Shown: positions 28,636-40,726, counted from the stretch's first letter. The stretch is 64,000 nucleotides of DNA from Pseudomonadota bacterium (GCA_023388175.1 JAEWGT010000017.1:310001-374000); one strand, 5' to 3'. Program-made: numbers and translations. The notes: generated from the letters alone by a model not told the origin.

Positions 28636-28831
28636 GATACGCCTCCGTGAGGCAAGACTACGCATAATCCCTTAATCGAACGCTCATCGCGGCACACAAG
28701 CGCGTGTAGTCCGCGGTCGGCGCAATTTGAACTAAATGGTAACCATGTTGCCAGCCATGCGCTTTGTGCATGCAACAAATGGGCCCCGGAGCGACTTTCC
28801 TCGCCAGTACCGCGTAATGAGGGGAAGCCGC

Positions 28832-29200
28832 ATGTCCACCAAGCCACGCATACTCGTCGTCGAAGACCAGCCCTTTCTGTTGCTGGACCTGATCGACCAA
28901 CTCGCCGAACTGGAATTCGACACCGTGCCCGCCAGCAATGCCCGCACGGCCGCGCATATGCTCGATGCCCGGATCGATGCGCTGATCACCGATATCGAAC
29001 TGGGCAATGGTCCCACCGGGCTGACACTGGCGCGCCTGGCCGCCAGCCGCCATCCGGGCCTGCCTATTGTCGTGGTCTCCGGCGGCGTCACGCCCAGGCC
29101 GGGCGATATGCCAACGGGTGCAGTCTTTGTGCCAAAGCCCTATCGCCTTGAAGACATCGTCAGCGCATTGGAAAGCCAGTCCATCGCCCACGCGGCCTGA
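28832..29200 (+). CDS. Single-domain response regulator
   Basis: 122 residues, a stand-alone receiver domain: acidic VEDQ at the N-terminus, phospho-acceptor aspartate in ALITDIELGNG, T/S at VVVSGG and the invariant lysine in FVPKPYRLEDI. No output domain. Such proteins relay phosphate or bind partners. GAGGGGAA precedes the ATG. Divergent from the HD-GYP gene with ~195 bases between, and upstream of the stress gene csbD. Similar small receivers in Rhizobiales modulate general stress signalling, but no cognate kinase is in view. Confidence 0.88.
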   Translation: MSTKPRILVVEDQPFLLLDLIDQLAELEFDTVPASNARTAAHMLDARIDALITDIELGNGPTGLTLARLAASRHPGLPIVVVSGGVTPRPGDMPTGAVFVPKPYRLEDIVSALESQSIAHAA

Positions 29201-29227
29201 TCCTGTAGCTTTTGTGACCGGTCTGGC

Positions 29228-29253
29228 GGAACGCAGTCCCTGTCTCTCGCGTT
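29228..29253 (+). promoter_or_regulatory. Sigma-EcfG promoter for the CsbD-like gene
   Basis: GGAAC at 29228-29232 and CGTT at 29250-29253 are separated by exactly 17 bases, the consensus of the alphaproteobacterial general stress sigma factor EcfG. It lies 33 bases upstream of the CsbD-like start codon, leaving a short leader with GAGGAG. CsbD proteins are classic EcfG targets. Confidence 0.8.
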
Positions 29254-29285
29254 GTTCAGGCACAACAATCTCGAGGAGATTTCAA

Positions 29286-29486
29286 ATGGATTGGAACCGC
29301 ATCGAAGGCAGCTGGAAGCAGTTTTCCGGCAAGGCCAAGGAACAGTGGGGCAAGCTCACGGACGATGATATTGCCCAGATCAACGGCAATCGCGAGCAGC
29401 TCGAAGGCAAGATCCAGGAGCGCTACGGCAAGGCCAAGGACGAAGTCCGCAAGGAAGTCGATGACTGGCATGGCCGCCTGAACTGA
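29286..29486 (+). CDS. CsbD-family general stress protein
   Basis: 66 residues: MDWNRIEGSWKQFSGKAKEQWGKL, then GKIQERYGKAKDEVRKEVDDW, the CsbD repeat. Highly charged, helical and soluble. Family members accumulate under osmotic, oxidative and stationary stress in many bacteria, but the molecular role is unknown. GAGGAG lies eight bases upstream. A sigma-EcfG promoter precedes it and a strong terminator follows, so it is a one-gene transcription unit. Confidence 0.95.
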   Translation: MDWNRIEGSWKQFSGKAKEQWGKLTDDDIAQINGNREQLEGKIQERYGKAKDEVRKEVDDWHGRLN

Positions 29487-29501
29487 TCAGCGCCTCCCCA
29501 G

Positions 29502-29529
29502 AAAAACCCGGTCTCTGACCGGGTTTTTT
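29502..29529 (+). terminator. Intrinsic terminator after the CsbD-like gene
   Basis: AAACCCGGTC / GACCGGGTTT stem with a three-base TCT loop, followed by TTT on the plus strand (six Ts in all counting the stem end). Located 16 bases past the stop codon. Confidence 0.9.
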
Positions 29530-29603
29530 GTTGCCTTGCAATCCCTCCACCATCGTGGCCGATCATGCTAGGCTGGCCTGCGCCCAAAGCACAGGGACCC
29601 CGC

Positions 29604-29960
29604 ATGAACAGCAGGAACAACCGCATCTATACAACGAGCTTTGCCAGCGTCTATCCGCTCTACATCGCCAAGGCGGAGCGCAAGGGGCGCAGCAAGGAAG
29701 AGGTGGATACAATCATTTTCTGGCTCACCGGCCACGACCGGACCTCTTTTGACGCCGAACTGGCTAAAGAGACCAATTTTGAGGATTTCTTTACCAAAGC
29801 CCCCGCCCTCCACCCCTCGCGCTCCCTGATCAAAGGGGTGATCTGCGGCGTCCGCATCGAGGAGATAGAGGAGCCCATAATGCGAGAAATCCGCTACCTC
29901 GATAAACTCGTGGACGAGCTGGCCAAGGGCAGGCCGATGGAAAAGATCCTGCGCGGCTGA
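29604..29960 (+). CDS. DUF2200 family protein
   Basis: 118 residues. The pattern [37 protein letters not shown] is characteristic of DUF2200, small soluble proteins of unknown function present in many bacteria. [41 protein letters not shown] completes the family. AGGGA precedes the ATG; an in-frame ATG at 29565 is upstream without a good site. Ends three bases before the convergent SLC13 permease. Confidence 0.9.
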   Translation: MNSRNNRIYTTSFASVYPLYIAKAERKGRSKEEVDTIIFWLTGHDRTSFDAELAKETNFEDFFTKAPALHPSRSLIKGVICGVRIEEIEEPIMREIRYLDKLVDELAKGRPMEKILRG

Positions 29961-29963
29961 CCT

Positions 29964-31751
29964 CTAGCCCATGCCGTAATAGAAGTAGATGGCAATACAG
30001 GCCGACAGCCCCACCACAATATTCATCGGCACGCCCACCTTCACGAAATCGGTGAAGCGGTAATTGGCGGCGCCGTAAACCAGCGTATTGGTCTGGTAGC
30101 CGATCGGCGTCGCGAAACTGGCGCTGGCTGCAAACATCACCGCCACCACCAATGGCCGCGCATCGACGCCCAACTGGTCGCCAAGCCCGATGACGATGGG
30201 CGTCATCACCACGGCGACCGCATTGTTGGTGATCAGCTCCGTCAGCACCGAGGTCAGCATATAGATGGTGATCAGCAGCACCAATGGCGACATTGCCGCC
30301 ATATGCGGCGCAATCGCGCCGACGATCAAATCCACCGATCCGGCATTCTGCAGCCCGATCCCGACGAGCAGCATGGAGAAGATCAGCACCAATATGCCAC
30401 CATCGATGGCGCCCCATGCCTCCTCGCTGTCAATGCAGCGCAGGGCCAGGATGGCCACCACGGCCAGCATGGCCAGAATGCCGATTTCCATCACCCCGAA
30501 TGCCGCCAATCCGACCACGCCAGCCATGGCCGCCAGCGCTACAGGCGCCTTGGATTGCCGATAGGCCCGCCCGCTGGTGCGGGTGACGGATACCAGCACG
30601 CCGCGCTGCGTCAGCGCGTCGAGCCCCGACGTCGGCCCTTCGACCAGAAGCCGGTCGGCGGCCCGCAATTGGGCGCTGCGCAGATCCTGCCCGGCAATAT
30701 GATTGTGCCGGTGCACACCCAGAACGCGCACACCGAACTGGTTGCTGATGGCCAGCTGATCGACCCGCCGCCCGACAATCGACTGGTTTGGCCCCAGCAC
30801 GGCCTCGACCACCGCCGTCTCGCCCTGGCCGGGCCTTGCGCCCCGCCCGGTGCCGACGCGAATCCCCTCGATATCCTGCAGGGTCAGCAGTTCGGACGCC
30901 GCAGCGGAAATCACCAGCCTGTCGCCCCGCTTGAGCTGGATGGCCTTCACATCCTTGCGGGTCACCGTTCCGCCCTGATTGACCGCCCTTATCTCCAGAT
31001 TGGGCAGTTTAAGCGCCGCGATCTCGCCAACAGGCGTTTCGGTAAACACACCTTCCTCATCGATGACGATTTCGGAGAGGAATTGCGCGTCCTCCTCATC
31101 CATATCCCCGCCTTCTGCCTGGCGATCCGGCAACAGGAACCGCCCGAACAATCCGAGCAGAAGCAGGCCCGAGGCGGCCGTAACGATGCCCACCGGCGTG
31201 ATCTCGAAGATCGAGAACGGTTCGAGCCCCCGCGCGCGCGCCACCCCATCCACCAGCAGGTTGGTCGATGTGCCAATCAGCGTCAGCGATCCGGCAAGGA
31301 TAGTGAAATAAGACAGGGGCATCAGGATGCGCGTCGCTGCAAAGCCGAACCGCTCGGCGATCCTGACCCCGATGGGAATGAGCACCAGCACCAGCGGCGT
31401 GTTGTTGATGAACCCGCCTAGCAGCATGATCCCCGCCACAAGGCAGATCACCGCCCGCGCCGCATTATCGCCCGCCACATCCAGAATAAGCCCCACCACC
31501 CGCTCCAGCACCCCGGTGCGCACCAGTGCCCCGGTCAGCACGAACATGGCAGCAATGGTCAGCGGCGCGGGATTGGAAAAGACATTGAACGTCTCGGCTG
31601 GGCTCACATATCCGAACAGAACGAACGACGCCGCGCCAATCGCCGCGGTCACTTCCGGCGGCAATTTCTCGACCGCAAAGCCGACAAAGGTCAGCAACAT
31701 CAGCCCGAGCGCGATATAGGCCTGGTAGGTAACAAGAAAATCCAGCAACAC
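29964..31751 (-). CDS. SLC13-family permease with two TrkA-C domains
   Basis: 595 residues. Membrane helices flank a central cytosolic part: N-terminal helices (including LLGGFINNTPLVLVLIPIG and GTSTNLLVDG) and C-terminal helices (ELITNNAVAVVMTPI) are the two inverted repeats of the ArsB/NhaD/SLC13 fold. About residues 205-375 hold two RCK_C/TrkA-C regulatory domains. Likely a sodium- or proton-coupled anion transporter; sulfate and other anions are known for this subfamily. The start is GTG at 31751 with only an AGGGGG very close by, so it is uncertain; the next internal ATG would cut the first helix. Confidence 0.85.
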   Translation of the reverse strand: MLLDFLVTYQAYIALGLMLLTFVGFAVEKLPPEVTAAIGAASFVLFGYVSPAETFNVFSNPAPLTIAAMFVLTGALVRTGVLERVVGLILDVAGDNAARAVICLVAGIMLLGGFINNTPLVLVLIPIGVRIAERFGFAATRILMPLSYFTILAGSLTLIGTSTNLLVDGVARARGLEPFSIFEITPVGIVTAASGLLLLGLFGRFLLPDRQAEGGDMDEEDAQFLSEIVIDEEGVFTETPVGEIAALKLPNLEIRAVNQGGTVTRKDVKAIQLKRGDRLVISAAASELLTLQDIEGIRVGTGRGARPGQGETAVVEAVLGPNQSIVGRRVDQLAISNQFGVRVLGVHRHNHIAGQDLRSAQLRAADRLLVEGPTSGLDALTQRGVLVSVTRTSGRAYRQSKAPVALAAMAGVVGLAAFGVMEIGILAMLAVVAILALRCIDSEEAWGAIDGGILVLIFSMLLVGIGLQNAGSVDLIVGAIAPHMAAMSPLVLLITIYMLTSVLTELITNNAVAVVMTPIVIGLGDQLGVDARPLVVAVMFAASASFATPIGYQTNTLVYGAANYRFTDFVKVGVPMNIVVGLSACIAIYFYYGMG

Positions 31752-31994
31752 GCCCCCTATATCTCCCGGCTATCCTGCGCAGCTCTACAGCACAAGAACG
31801 CAGCCAGGTGATCGGCACAACGGCCTATGTCGAAATTGGCTCCATTTGCGCCGTAAAGGACGGATCGTTCAATGGCCACGTCTCCGCAAAACGGCGTGCC
31901 GAGGCGCCAGCCCTATGCTGGTCCCACTCTATGGATCGGCACTCCGCTTGTATGAAGGGAAATTTCGTCCCAAGACTGAGGTTCTAGAGGCAGT

Positions 31995-32336
31995 ATGATC
32001 GTGATCACTCGAATATTGACCGCAACGACAAATTCCGGCCCGACAGAGGTGCCCATACACATCCACGCGCCCACTCAAGGCGACAGATGCTGGGAGTGCA
32101 ATTTCTCAATTGGTTGGCCCGAGGGCGATATCGAAGGCATTGTACGGGGCTTTGACAGCGTGCAGGCTTTATATCTGGCCATGAAAAACATCGCTGTTCG
32201 TCTCTATGCCAGCCCCTACCATGCCGAGGGCAAGTTGTGCTGGGATAAGCCGGGCGCTGGCTATGGATTCCCGATGCCCACATCCGGGTACGAGGACCTG
32301 ATCGGCGAAGACCGCATCGCACAAGTGCCGGACTAA
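31995..32336 (+). CDS. Small conserved hypothetical protein (possibly DUF6968)
   Basis: 113 residues, soluble. [15 protein letters not shown] and [31 protein letters not shown] are the conserved-looking parts; three cysteines. It resembles a family of small hypothetical proteins I associate with DUF6968, but I am not sure of that name. GAGG lies four bases before the ATG. The 240 bases upstream hold nothing I recognise. No operon partner. Confidence 0.65.
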   Translation: MIVITRILTATTNSGPTEVPIHIHAPTQGDRCWECNFSIGWPEGDIEGIVRGFDSVQALYLAMKNIAVRLYASPYHAEGKLCWDKPGAGYGFPMPTSGYEDLIGEDRIAQVPD

Positions 32337-32460
32337 CGCCCTCCCCCCTTCCCTTTCCCCGACTCTTCCGCTACACCGCCCGCTTAACCACCATGTTCGG
32401 TCTCTTCCCCTGCGCTGCTGTGCTCAACGGCCACGCGGGTTTCGCGCGGACAGGTGTGTC

Positions 32461-32482
32461 CGGGCGATTCCTCCCTCGCCCG
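32461..32482 (+). other. Hairpin with CCTCCC loop in carB leader
   Basis: CGGGCGA / TCGCCCG form a perfect seven-base-pair stem around TTCCTCCC, 32 bases upstream of the carB start. The loop carries the same anti-Shine-Dalgarno-like motif seen in the small RNA cluster at 36.8-37.8 kb. Regulatory function is a guess. Confidence 0.4.
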
Positions 32483-32514
32483 CGATCCAGTTAAAGATAG
32501 CCAGAGCGAGCACC

Positions 32515-35826
<3,312 letters not shown>

Positions 35827-35853
35827 TATAGTCAGGCCGCGATTTCAACTTGT

Positions 35854-35884
35854 GGCTTCTCCGTGGGAACAGCACGGAGGAGCC
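35854..35884 (+). other. Stable hairpin 3' of carB
   Basis: GGCTTCTCCGTG pairs with CACGGAGGAGCC (one G-U) around a seven-base loop, 28 bases after the carB stop. There is no T-tract, so it is not a standard intrinsic terminator; it may mark the transcript end or protect the 3' end. Confidence 0.4.
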
Positions 35885-36011
35885 ATGGCGCCCGAGCCGG
35901 GCGACGAACAGGGATTTGCTTGTTGATCCTTAGTCCGGCAATAACGGACTGGACGCGTCAAATGACACCCCTGTCGCTTTTGCGTCCTTGCAATGCCGGA
36001 TAACAAGCGCC

Positions 36012-36719
36012 ATGCCCCGCATAACCACCGTCGCCTTCGATGCCGATGACACGCTCTGGCAAAACGAGCAGTTCTTCCGCCTGACCGAGCAGCGCTTCAC
36101 CAAGCTGCTGCGCGACTATACCGATGCGCCCGACCTCACCGAGCGCCTCATCGCCGCAACAACGAAGAACCTCGCCTTCTACGGCTTCGGCGCCAAGGGC
36201 TTTGCGTTGTCCATGGTGGAGACGGCGCTCGAGGTCACCGATCATCGCGTGCCCGGCACCGTCATTGCCGAAATCATGGCCGCAGGCCGCGAATTGCTCA
36301 ATTTTCCAATCGAGACCCTGCCCTATGTCGATCAGGCGCTTGATCAATTGCAGGAGCGCTACCGGCTGATCCTGGTCACCAAGGGCGACCTGTTCGATCA
36401 GGAGCGCAAATTGGCCGCCTCTGGCCTGGCCGACTATTTTGCCGCCATTGAAGTGGTCTCCGACAAGACCGAGGCGACCTATCGGCGTATTTTCGAGCGG
36501 CATACCGAAGGGGCGCAACATACCGTCATGGCGGGCAATTCGCTCAAATCCGACATTCTGCCCGCCATCGCCGCCGGTGCCTTCGCCGTCTATGTCCCCC
36601 ACGACCTGACTTGGTCCTACGAACATGCCGAGGAACCGCAACAGGACCCCCGATATGCGCGGGTGGACCATTTGGGCCAATTGCCCGCCATTCTCACGCA
36701 GTTTGAGAAACTGCCCTAG
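36012..36719 (+). CDS. HAD-superfamily hydrolase
   Basis: 235 residues. Motif I AFDADDTLW (nucleophile and acid/base aspartates), motif II VTKGD, lysine near SDKTEATY and motif IV GNSLKSDILPAIAAGAFAVYV are in order. The cap is helical (subfamily I, YjjG/GS1-like). Probably a phosphatase for small phosphorylated metabolites. The start ATG has a poor ribosome site; an in-frame TTG at 35988 is the alternative. The small RNA cluster begins about 80 bases downstream. Confidence 0.88.
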   Translation: MPRITTVAFDADDTLWQNEQFFRLTEQRFTKLLRDYTDAPDLTERLIAATTKNLAFYGFGAKGFALSMVETALEVTDHRVPGTVIAEIMAAGRELLNFPIETLPYVDQALDQLQERYRLILVTKGDLFDQERKLAASGLADYFAAIEVVSDKTEATYRRIFERHTEGAQHTVMAGNSLKSDILPAIAAGAFAVYVPHDLTWSYEHAEEPQQDPRYARVDHLGQLPAILTQFEKLP

Positions 36720-36797
36720 CAAGGGCGCGGCAGGCTGTCGCAACCGCAAGCTCAGGCATTGAAATCATTGAGAAAATTCAAAGCCCATGCGATTTAC

Positions 36798-36852
36798 GCA
36801 TAGCTGACATAACCCTGGCCGCATTGGCGAAGCCGGCGCACCCGAGTATATG
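36798..36852 (+). promoter_or_regulatory. Promoter of small RNA A with upstream conserved element
   Basis: GCATAGCTGACAT at 36798-36810, then 12 bases, then ATTG; -35 is TTGGCG (36824-36829), spacer 17, -10 is TATATG (36847-36852). The same arrangement precedes the other three small RNAs. Start of transcription is expected near 36859. Confidence 0.65.
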
Positions 36853-36858
36853 GCCCTC

Positions 36859-36971
36859 ATCACAGCGGTAGTTTTCTCCTCCCTCCCTTGCTCCGCTGCG
36901 TTCCCTCCTGACAGATCTTGGATTTGTCACCCTTTAGGCCCCGCTCTCCCCTCGAGCGGGGCTTTCTTTTT
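36859..36971 (+). ncRNA. Small RNA A, CCTCC-loop (alpha-r14/cuckoo-like)
   Basis: About 113 nt. CAGCGG / CCGCTG enclose a loop with TCTCCTCCCTCCC, a variant of the anti-Shine-Dalgarno CCTCCTCCC. A second hairpin GACAGATC / GATTTGTC follows, then an intrinsic terminator (GCCCCGCTC stem, TTTCTTTTT tail) at 36938-36971. Known alphaproteobacterial RNAs of this kind bind ribosome-binding sites of many mRNAs. The 5' end is inferred from the -10 box. Confidence 0.7.
36938..36971 (+). terminator. Intrinsic terminator of small RNA A
   Basis: GCCCCGCTC / GAGCGGGGC, nine base pairs, loop of seven, tail TTTCTTTTT. Confidence 0.92.
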
Positions 36972-36996
36972 GCCCTTTGATAACCCCTGCAAAAAC

Positions 36997-37051
36997 GCAT
37001 GGCTGACATGTCAGCTTTGGGATTGTCTATCGATCCGGTAGAGTTCATATA
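36997..37051 (+). promoter_or_regulatory. Promoter of small RNA B with upstream conserved element
   Basis: GCATGGCTGACAT at 36997-37009, 12 bases, ATTG at 37022; -35 TTGTCT (37023-37028), spacer 17, -10 CATATA (37046-37051). Layout matches the other copies exactly. Confidence 0.65.
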
Positions 37052-37057
37052 TGTCCT

Positions 37058-37253
37058 CGTTGCTGAGGCGCGCTCCGATCTCCTCCTCCCTTCGGACCCC
37101 GTATCGCAACACCGAACCAAGGATCATATCCTCCTCCCTTGATCCGAGGTTCACTGGCAGAGCGCATATCCTCCTCCCTTGCTCTCTGCCCCACTTTCGA
37201 TTTGGCTTCGGCCCAGTCATCAGGCCCTATCTTCGGATAGGGCCTCTTTTTTT
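37058..37253 (+). ncRNA. Small RNA B with three CCTCCTCCC hairpins
   Basis: About 196 nt. Three hairpins each display CCTCCTCCC in the loop: stem CCGA/TCGG (motif 37082-37090), stem GGATCA/TGATCC (37130-37138) and stem GGCAGAG/CTCTGCC (37170-37178). A short GGC-TTCG-GCC hairpin in a 17-base box identical to small RNA C (37198-37214) follows, and then a UUCG-capped terminator. All stems are perfect though their sequences differ, so the loop is what is conserved. Belongs by motif to the CCUCCUCCC RNAs of alphaproteobacteria (alpha-r14/CcsR/cuckoo). Likely titrates ribosome-binding sites or RNA-binding proteins. Confidence 0.85.
37222..37253 (+). terminator. Intrinsic terminator of small RNA B
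   Basis: AGGCCCTATC / GATAGGGCCT, ten base pairs with TTCG tetraloop, then C and seven Ts. Confidence 0.95.
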
Positions 37254-37325
37254 GCCGCAAGCCCCCAACCTGTCGCCAACCTGTCAAGCTGCCTATTAAA
37301 TGGACAGTTTGTCGCTGTGCCTAAT

Positions 37326-37380
37326 GCATGGCTGGCATGACCAGTTCTGCATTGCTGACCAAACGGTCAAAACCTATATT
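37326..37380 (+). promoter_or_regulatory. Promoter of small RNA C with upstream conserved element
   Basis: GCATGGCTGGCAT at 37326-37338, 12 bases, ATTG at 37351; -35 TTGCTG (37352-37357), spacer 17, -10 TATATT (37375-37380), preceded by C as in the alphaproteobacterial CTATAT box. Confidence 0.7.
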
Positions 37381-37386
37381 GGCCTT

Positions 37387-37579
37387 GTCGCTGCGACGCC
37401 GCTCCGTAACCTCCTCCCTCGGACCCGCGTTGCCGACAATCGAGTTGAAACCGAATCCTCCTCCCTCGGTTTTGGCTCACCGGTCGGGTGCTAATCCTCC
37501 TCCCTAGCACAAGGCCATCACTAGCGATTTGGCTTCGGCCCTATCAAAGGCTCCAACTTCGGTTGGAGCCTCTTTTTTT
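37387..37579 (+). ncRNA. Small RNA C with three CCTCCTCCC hairpins
   Basis: About 193 nt, a paralogue of small RNA B. Loops with CCTCCTCCC are at 37410-37418 (stem TCCG/CGGA), 37457-37465 (AAACCGA/TCGGTTT) and 37496-37504 (GTGCTA/TAGCAC). The 17-base box at 37525-37541 is identical to that in B, and the terminator again has a UUCG loop. Stem sequences are unrelated to those of B while loops, box and terminator architecture are kept, which is strong evidence for selection on RNA structure. Confidence 0.85.
37548..37579 (+). terminator. Intrinsic terminator of small RNA C
   Basis: AGGCTCCAAC / GTTGGAGCCT, ten base pairs with TTCG tetraloop, then C and seven Ts. Confidence 0.95.
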
Positions 37580-37609
37580 GTTCATTGTCATCTGCAGGTC
37601 CGCAAATCT

Positions 37610-37664
37610 GCATGGCAGCACTTCCCATTGTGCGTTTGTGATTCATGGGGGAAGGCAGGATATT
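37610..37664 (+). promoter_or_regulatory. Promoter of small RNA D with diverged upstream element
   Basis: GCATGGCAGCACT at 37610-37622, 12 bases, TTTG at 37635; -35 TTGTGA (37636-37641), spacer 17, -10 GATATT (37659-37664). The element is weaker than in A-C but the spacing is the same. Confidence 0.5.
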
Positions 37665-37670
37665 GAACCC

Positions 37671-37768
37671 AACGGCGAGGTTCGTGGTGACCTTGCTCCC
37701 TCCAAGGTCAGCGGCCCCGGCCAAAGACCTACGGCCCCGCCCATCCCCTCGGGCGGGGCTTTTTCTTT
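37671..37768 (+). ncRNA. Small RNA D, single CTCCCTCC hairpin
   Basis: About 98 nt. A perfect TGACCTT / AAGGTCA stem holds GCTCCCTCC in the loop (37695-37703), a degenerate anti-Shine-Dalgarno motif. The following GCGGCC-rich part can fold, and the RNA ends in a terminator of GCCCCGCCC / GGGCGGGGC. Like A it has one motif and a GC-rich terminator, while B and C have three motifs. Its 5' end is inferred. Confidence 0.6.
37734..37768 (+). terminator. Intrinsic terminator of small RNA D
   Basis: GCCCCGCCC / GGGCGGGGC, nine base pairs, loop ATCCCCTC, tail TTTTTCTTT. Confidence 0.92.
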
Positions 37769-37897
37769 GCAGCGACCGAATCTTGCCGGGCAGGTTTTGC
37801 CCACCGGCAGCTCAAGCGGCACAAAGAGCATGATTTTGTTCAGCTTTTTGGCGGCATGTCCCTTGCATCACTGTCTCTGGATACTTGGAGACAGGCC

Positions 37898-39016
37898 ATG
37901 GTCAGCGTCACATCCACCGCGCCCTATTCCCCCTATCAAGGCTACGCGACCGCCTATACGGCCACGGCGAAAGCCACTACCGCCGCGGCCCCGCAGACGC
38001 AGAGCGGGGCAGACAGCGCCGCCACTTCGGTGACCCTTTCCGAAGACGCGCTGGCCGCCATGGCAGAGCGCAGCTTCACCGAGATCATTGCCGATACGCA
38101 TGCGAAGCTGCGCAGCCTGCTTGAAGAGGCCGGGCGCACCTCTCCACTCAAGAACGGCCAGCTCGCCCTTGATCTTTCGAGTCTGGATCAGCGGGAACTG
38201 TTCGCCATGTCGAGCGAGGACAGTTTCTCCCAGGATGCGCGCGACGCCGCCGGTCTGGAAATGCAGCGCCGCTTTGAAGCGGCTTTGTCAGGTCCCGCCG
38301 CCATTGCCAGGGTCACCGGCAATTACACCGGCCTCTACAAAGCCGCTGCCGCCTATCTCGACAGCCTTGGCACCGAGGAACGCGCCAGCGCTGACTGGCA
38401 GGCCGGCCGCGACGCAGTGACCGAGGGCCTCAAGCAATTGCAGACCAAGCCCGGCATCATGCCCGATCTTGGTCCCAACGATCCGGTCGCGCTCTATCTG
38501 GCCCTGACCGAGTCTGGAGAGGGTGTGGCGCCATCCATGCCGGAACTGGCATCCAATGCCCGCACCACGCTCGATCGCCTCTATGAAGAGGCGCATGCCA
38601 ACGGCAAGGTGCCCACCTTCAATCGCAATACCACTGTCGGGCAGTATATAGACGTGTCGGGTTTTTCGAGTCGCGCCCTGTCCTCGATCGTGCTCGACAA
38701 GGACAGCCAGTTCACGCCCGAGGAAACGCGCGCCGCCCGCTCCGTTCTGCAAAGCCGCAGTGGCGCAACCCTCATTGCCGGCTTCCAGGACGCCAGCAAA
38801 TCCGGCGACCCCACCGCTTTCAGCCAGAATATCATTGCCGCTTTCTCGTCCCTGTCTGCGGAAGAACGCGAAGCCGTCGGCTGGTCAGACCAGCTCTACG
38901 AGGCCGCCATGCAGTCTTACGTCACAACGTCCAAGCTCATGGACATGTTCAGCCAGACAACCGGCGGCACCAATGCTGGCAGCATGAACCTCGGAGCCTT
39001 GTTGGGCAAACAGTAG
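37898..39016 (+). CDS. Conserved hypothetical protein, Ala/Ser/Thr-rich N-terminus
   Basis: 372 residues, no signal peptide and no membrane helix. Residues ~1-50 are low-complexity Ala/Thr/Ser/Tyr, the rest helical and acidic. SRALSSIVLDKDSQFTPEETRAARSVLQSR and MDMFSQTTGGTNAGSMNLGALLG stand out. The VTLSEDALA segment near residue 45 is of a sort seen in Rhizobiales proteins located with flagellar or secretion genes, but I cannot name a family. GGAG seven bases upstream supports this ATG over one at 37856. It lies just after the small RNA cluster with its own leader. Function unknown. Confidence 0.65.
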   Translation: MVSVTSTAPYSPYQGYATAYTATAKATTAAAPQTQSGADSAATSVTLSEDALAAMAERSFTEIIADTHAKLRSLLEEAGRTSPLKNGQLALDLSSLDQRELFAMSSEDSFSQDARDAAGLEMQRRFEAALSGPAAIARVTGNYTGLYKAAAAYLDSLGTEERASADWQAGRDAVTEGLKQLQTKPGIMPDLGPNDPVALYLALTESGEGVAPSMPELASNARTTLDRLYEEAHANGKVPTFNRNTTVGQYIDVSGFSSRALSSIVLDKDSQFTPEETRAARSVLQSRSGATLIAGFQDASKSGDPTAFSQNIIAAFSSLSAEEREAVGWSDQLYEAAMQSYVTTSKLMDMFSQTTGGTNAGSMNLGALLGKQ

Positions 39017-39030
39017 TCAGCTTCCAGCCA

Positions 39031-40317
<1,287 letters not shown>

Positions 40318-40397
40318 TCACCCCCTGCCCTTCATACTCGAACCGCATTGGCTTGTTTCAGTGTGAGCGTTGAAGCGAGGATAGCGACGTCGATCCC

Positions 40398-40694
40398 ATG
40401 CACATATCTGCGTCTCCCAGACGAAAGAAAGTCGGACTGATTGTCCTTTTCGGAATATTGGTTCTGGCCGCTGCCAGCGTGGCGCTTTTTGCCGGTGTCA
40501 CGCCCGCTCGGGCCGCCAATATTGCCAGCCAGCCCGATACGCAGGTCGCCGTTTTCATGGTGCCCCTGACCCTTTTGGTTCTGGCTTTGCTTTTTGAGGC
40601 CGCCCGTTTTGCCCGGCGCGGCACTCTTCCTGCCCGGCTTGCCGATCGTCCCGCCCGGCCCCTGCGCTGGACTGGGAACAAGGATGGCAGCTGA
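40398..40694 (+). CDS. Small two-helix membrane protein
   Basis: 98 residues: a basic N-terminus (SPRRKKV), helix 1 (GLIVLFGILVLAAASVALFAG), a short loop and helix 2 (VAVFMVPLTLLVLALLFEAARFA), with a basic C-terminal tail. No family recognised. The ribosome-binding site is poor (GAGGA is about 17 bases away), which lowers confidence, but the hydrophobic pattern and a strong terminator 33 bases downstream support a real gene. Confidence 0.6.
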   Translation: MHISASPRRKKVGLIVLFGILVLAAASVALFAGVTPARAANIASQPDTQVAVFMVPLTLLVLALLFEAARFARRGTLPARLADRPARPLRWTGNKDGS

Positions 40695-40726
40695 GCGGCG
40701 AACATGTTCGCCTCCCATGACCAACT

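Noticed and set aside
35854..35884. carB intrinsic terminator
   Set aside because: Stable stem but no T-tract on the plus strand.
37300..37833. Short frames in the small RNA region
   Set aside because: They cross terminators and lack ribosome sites; the RNA structures explain the sequence.
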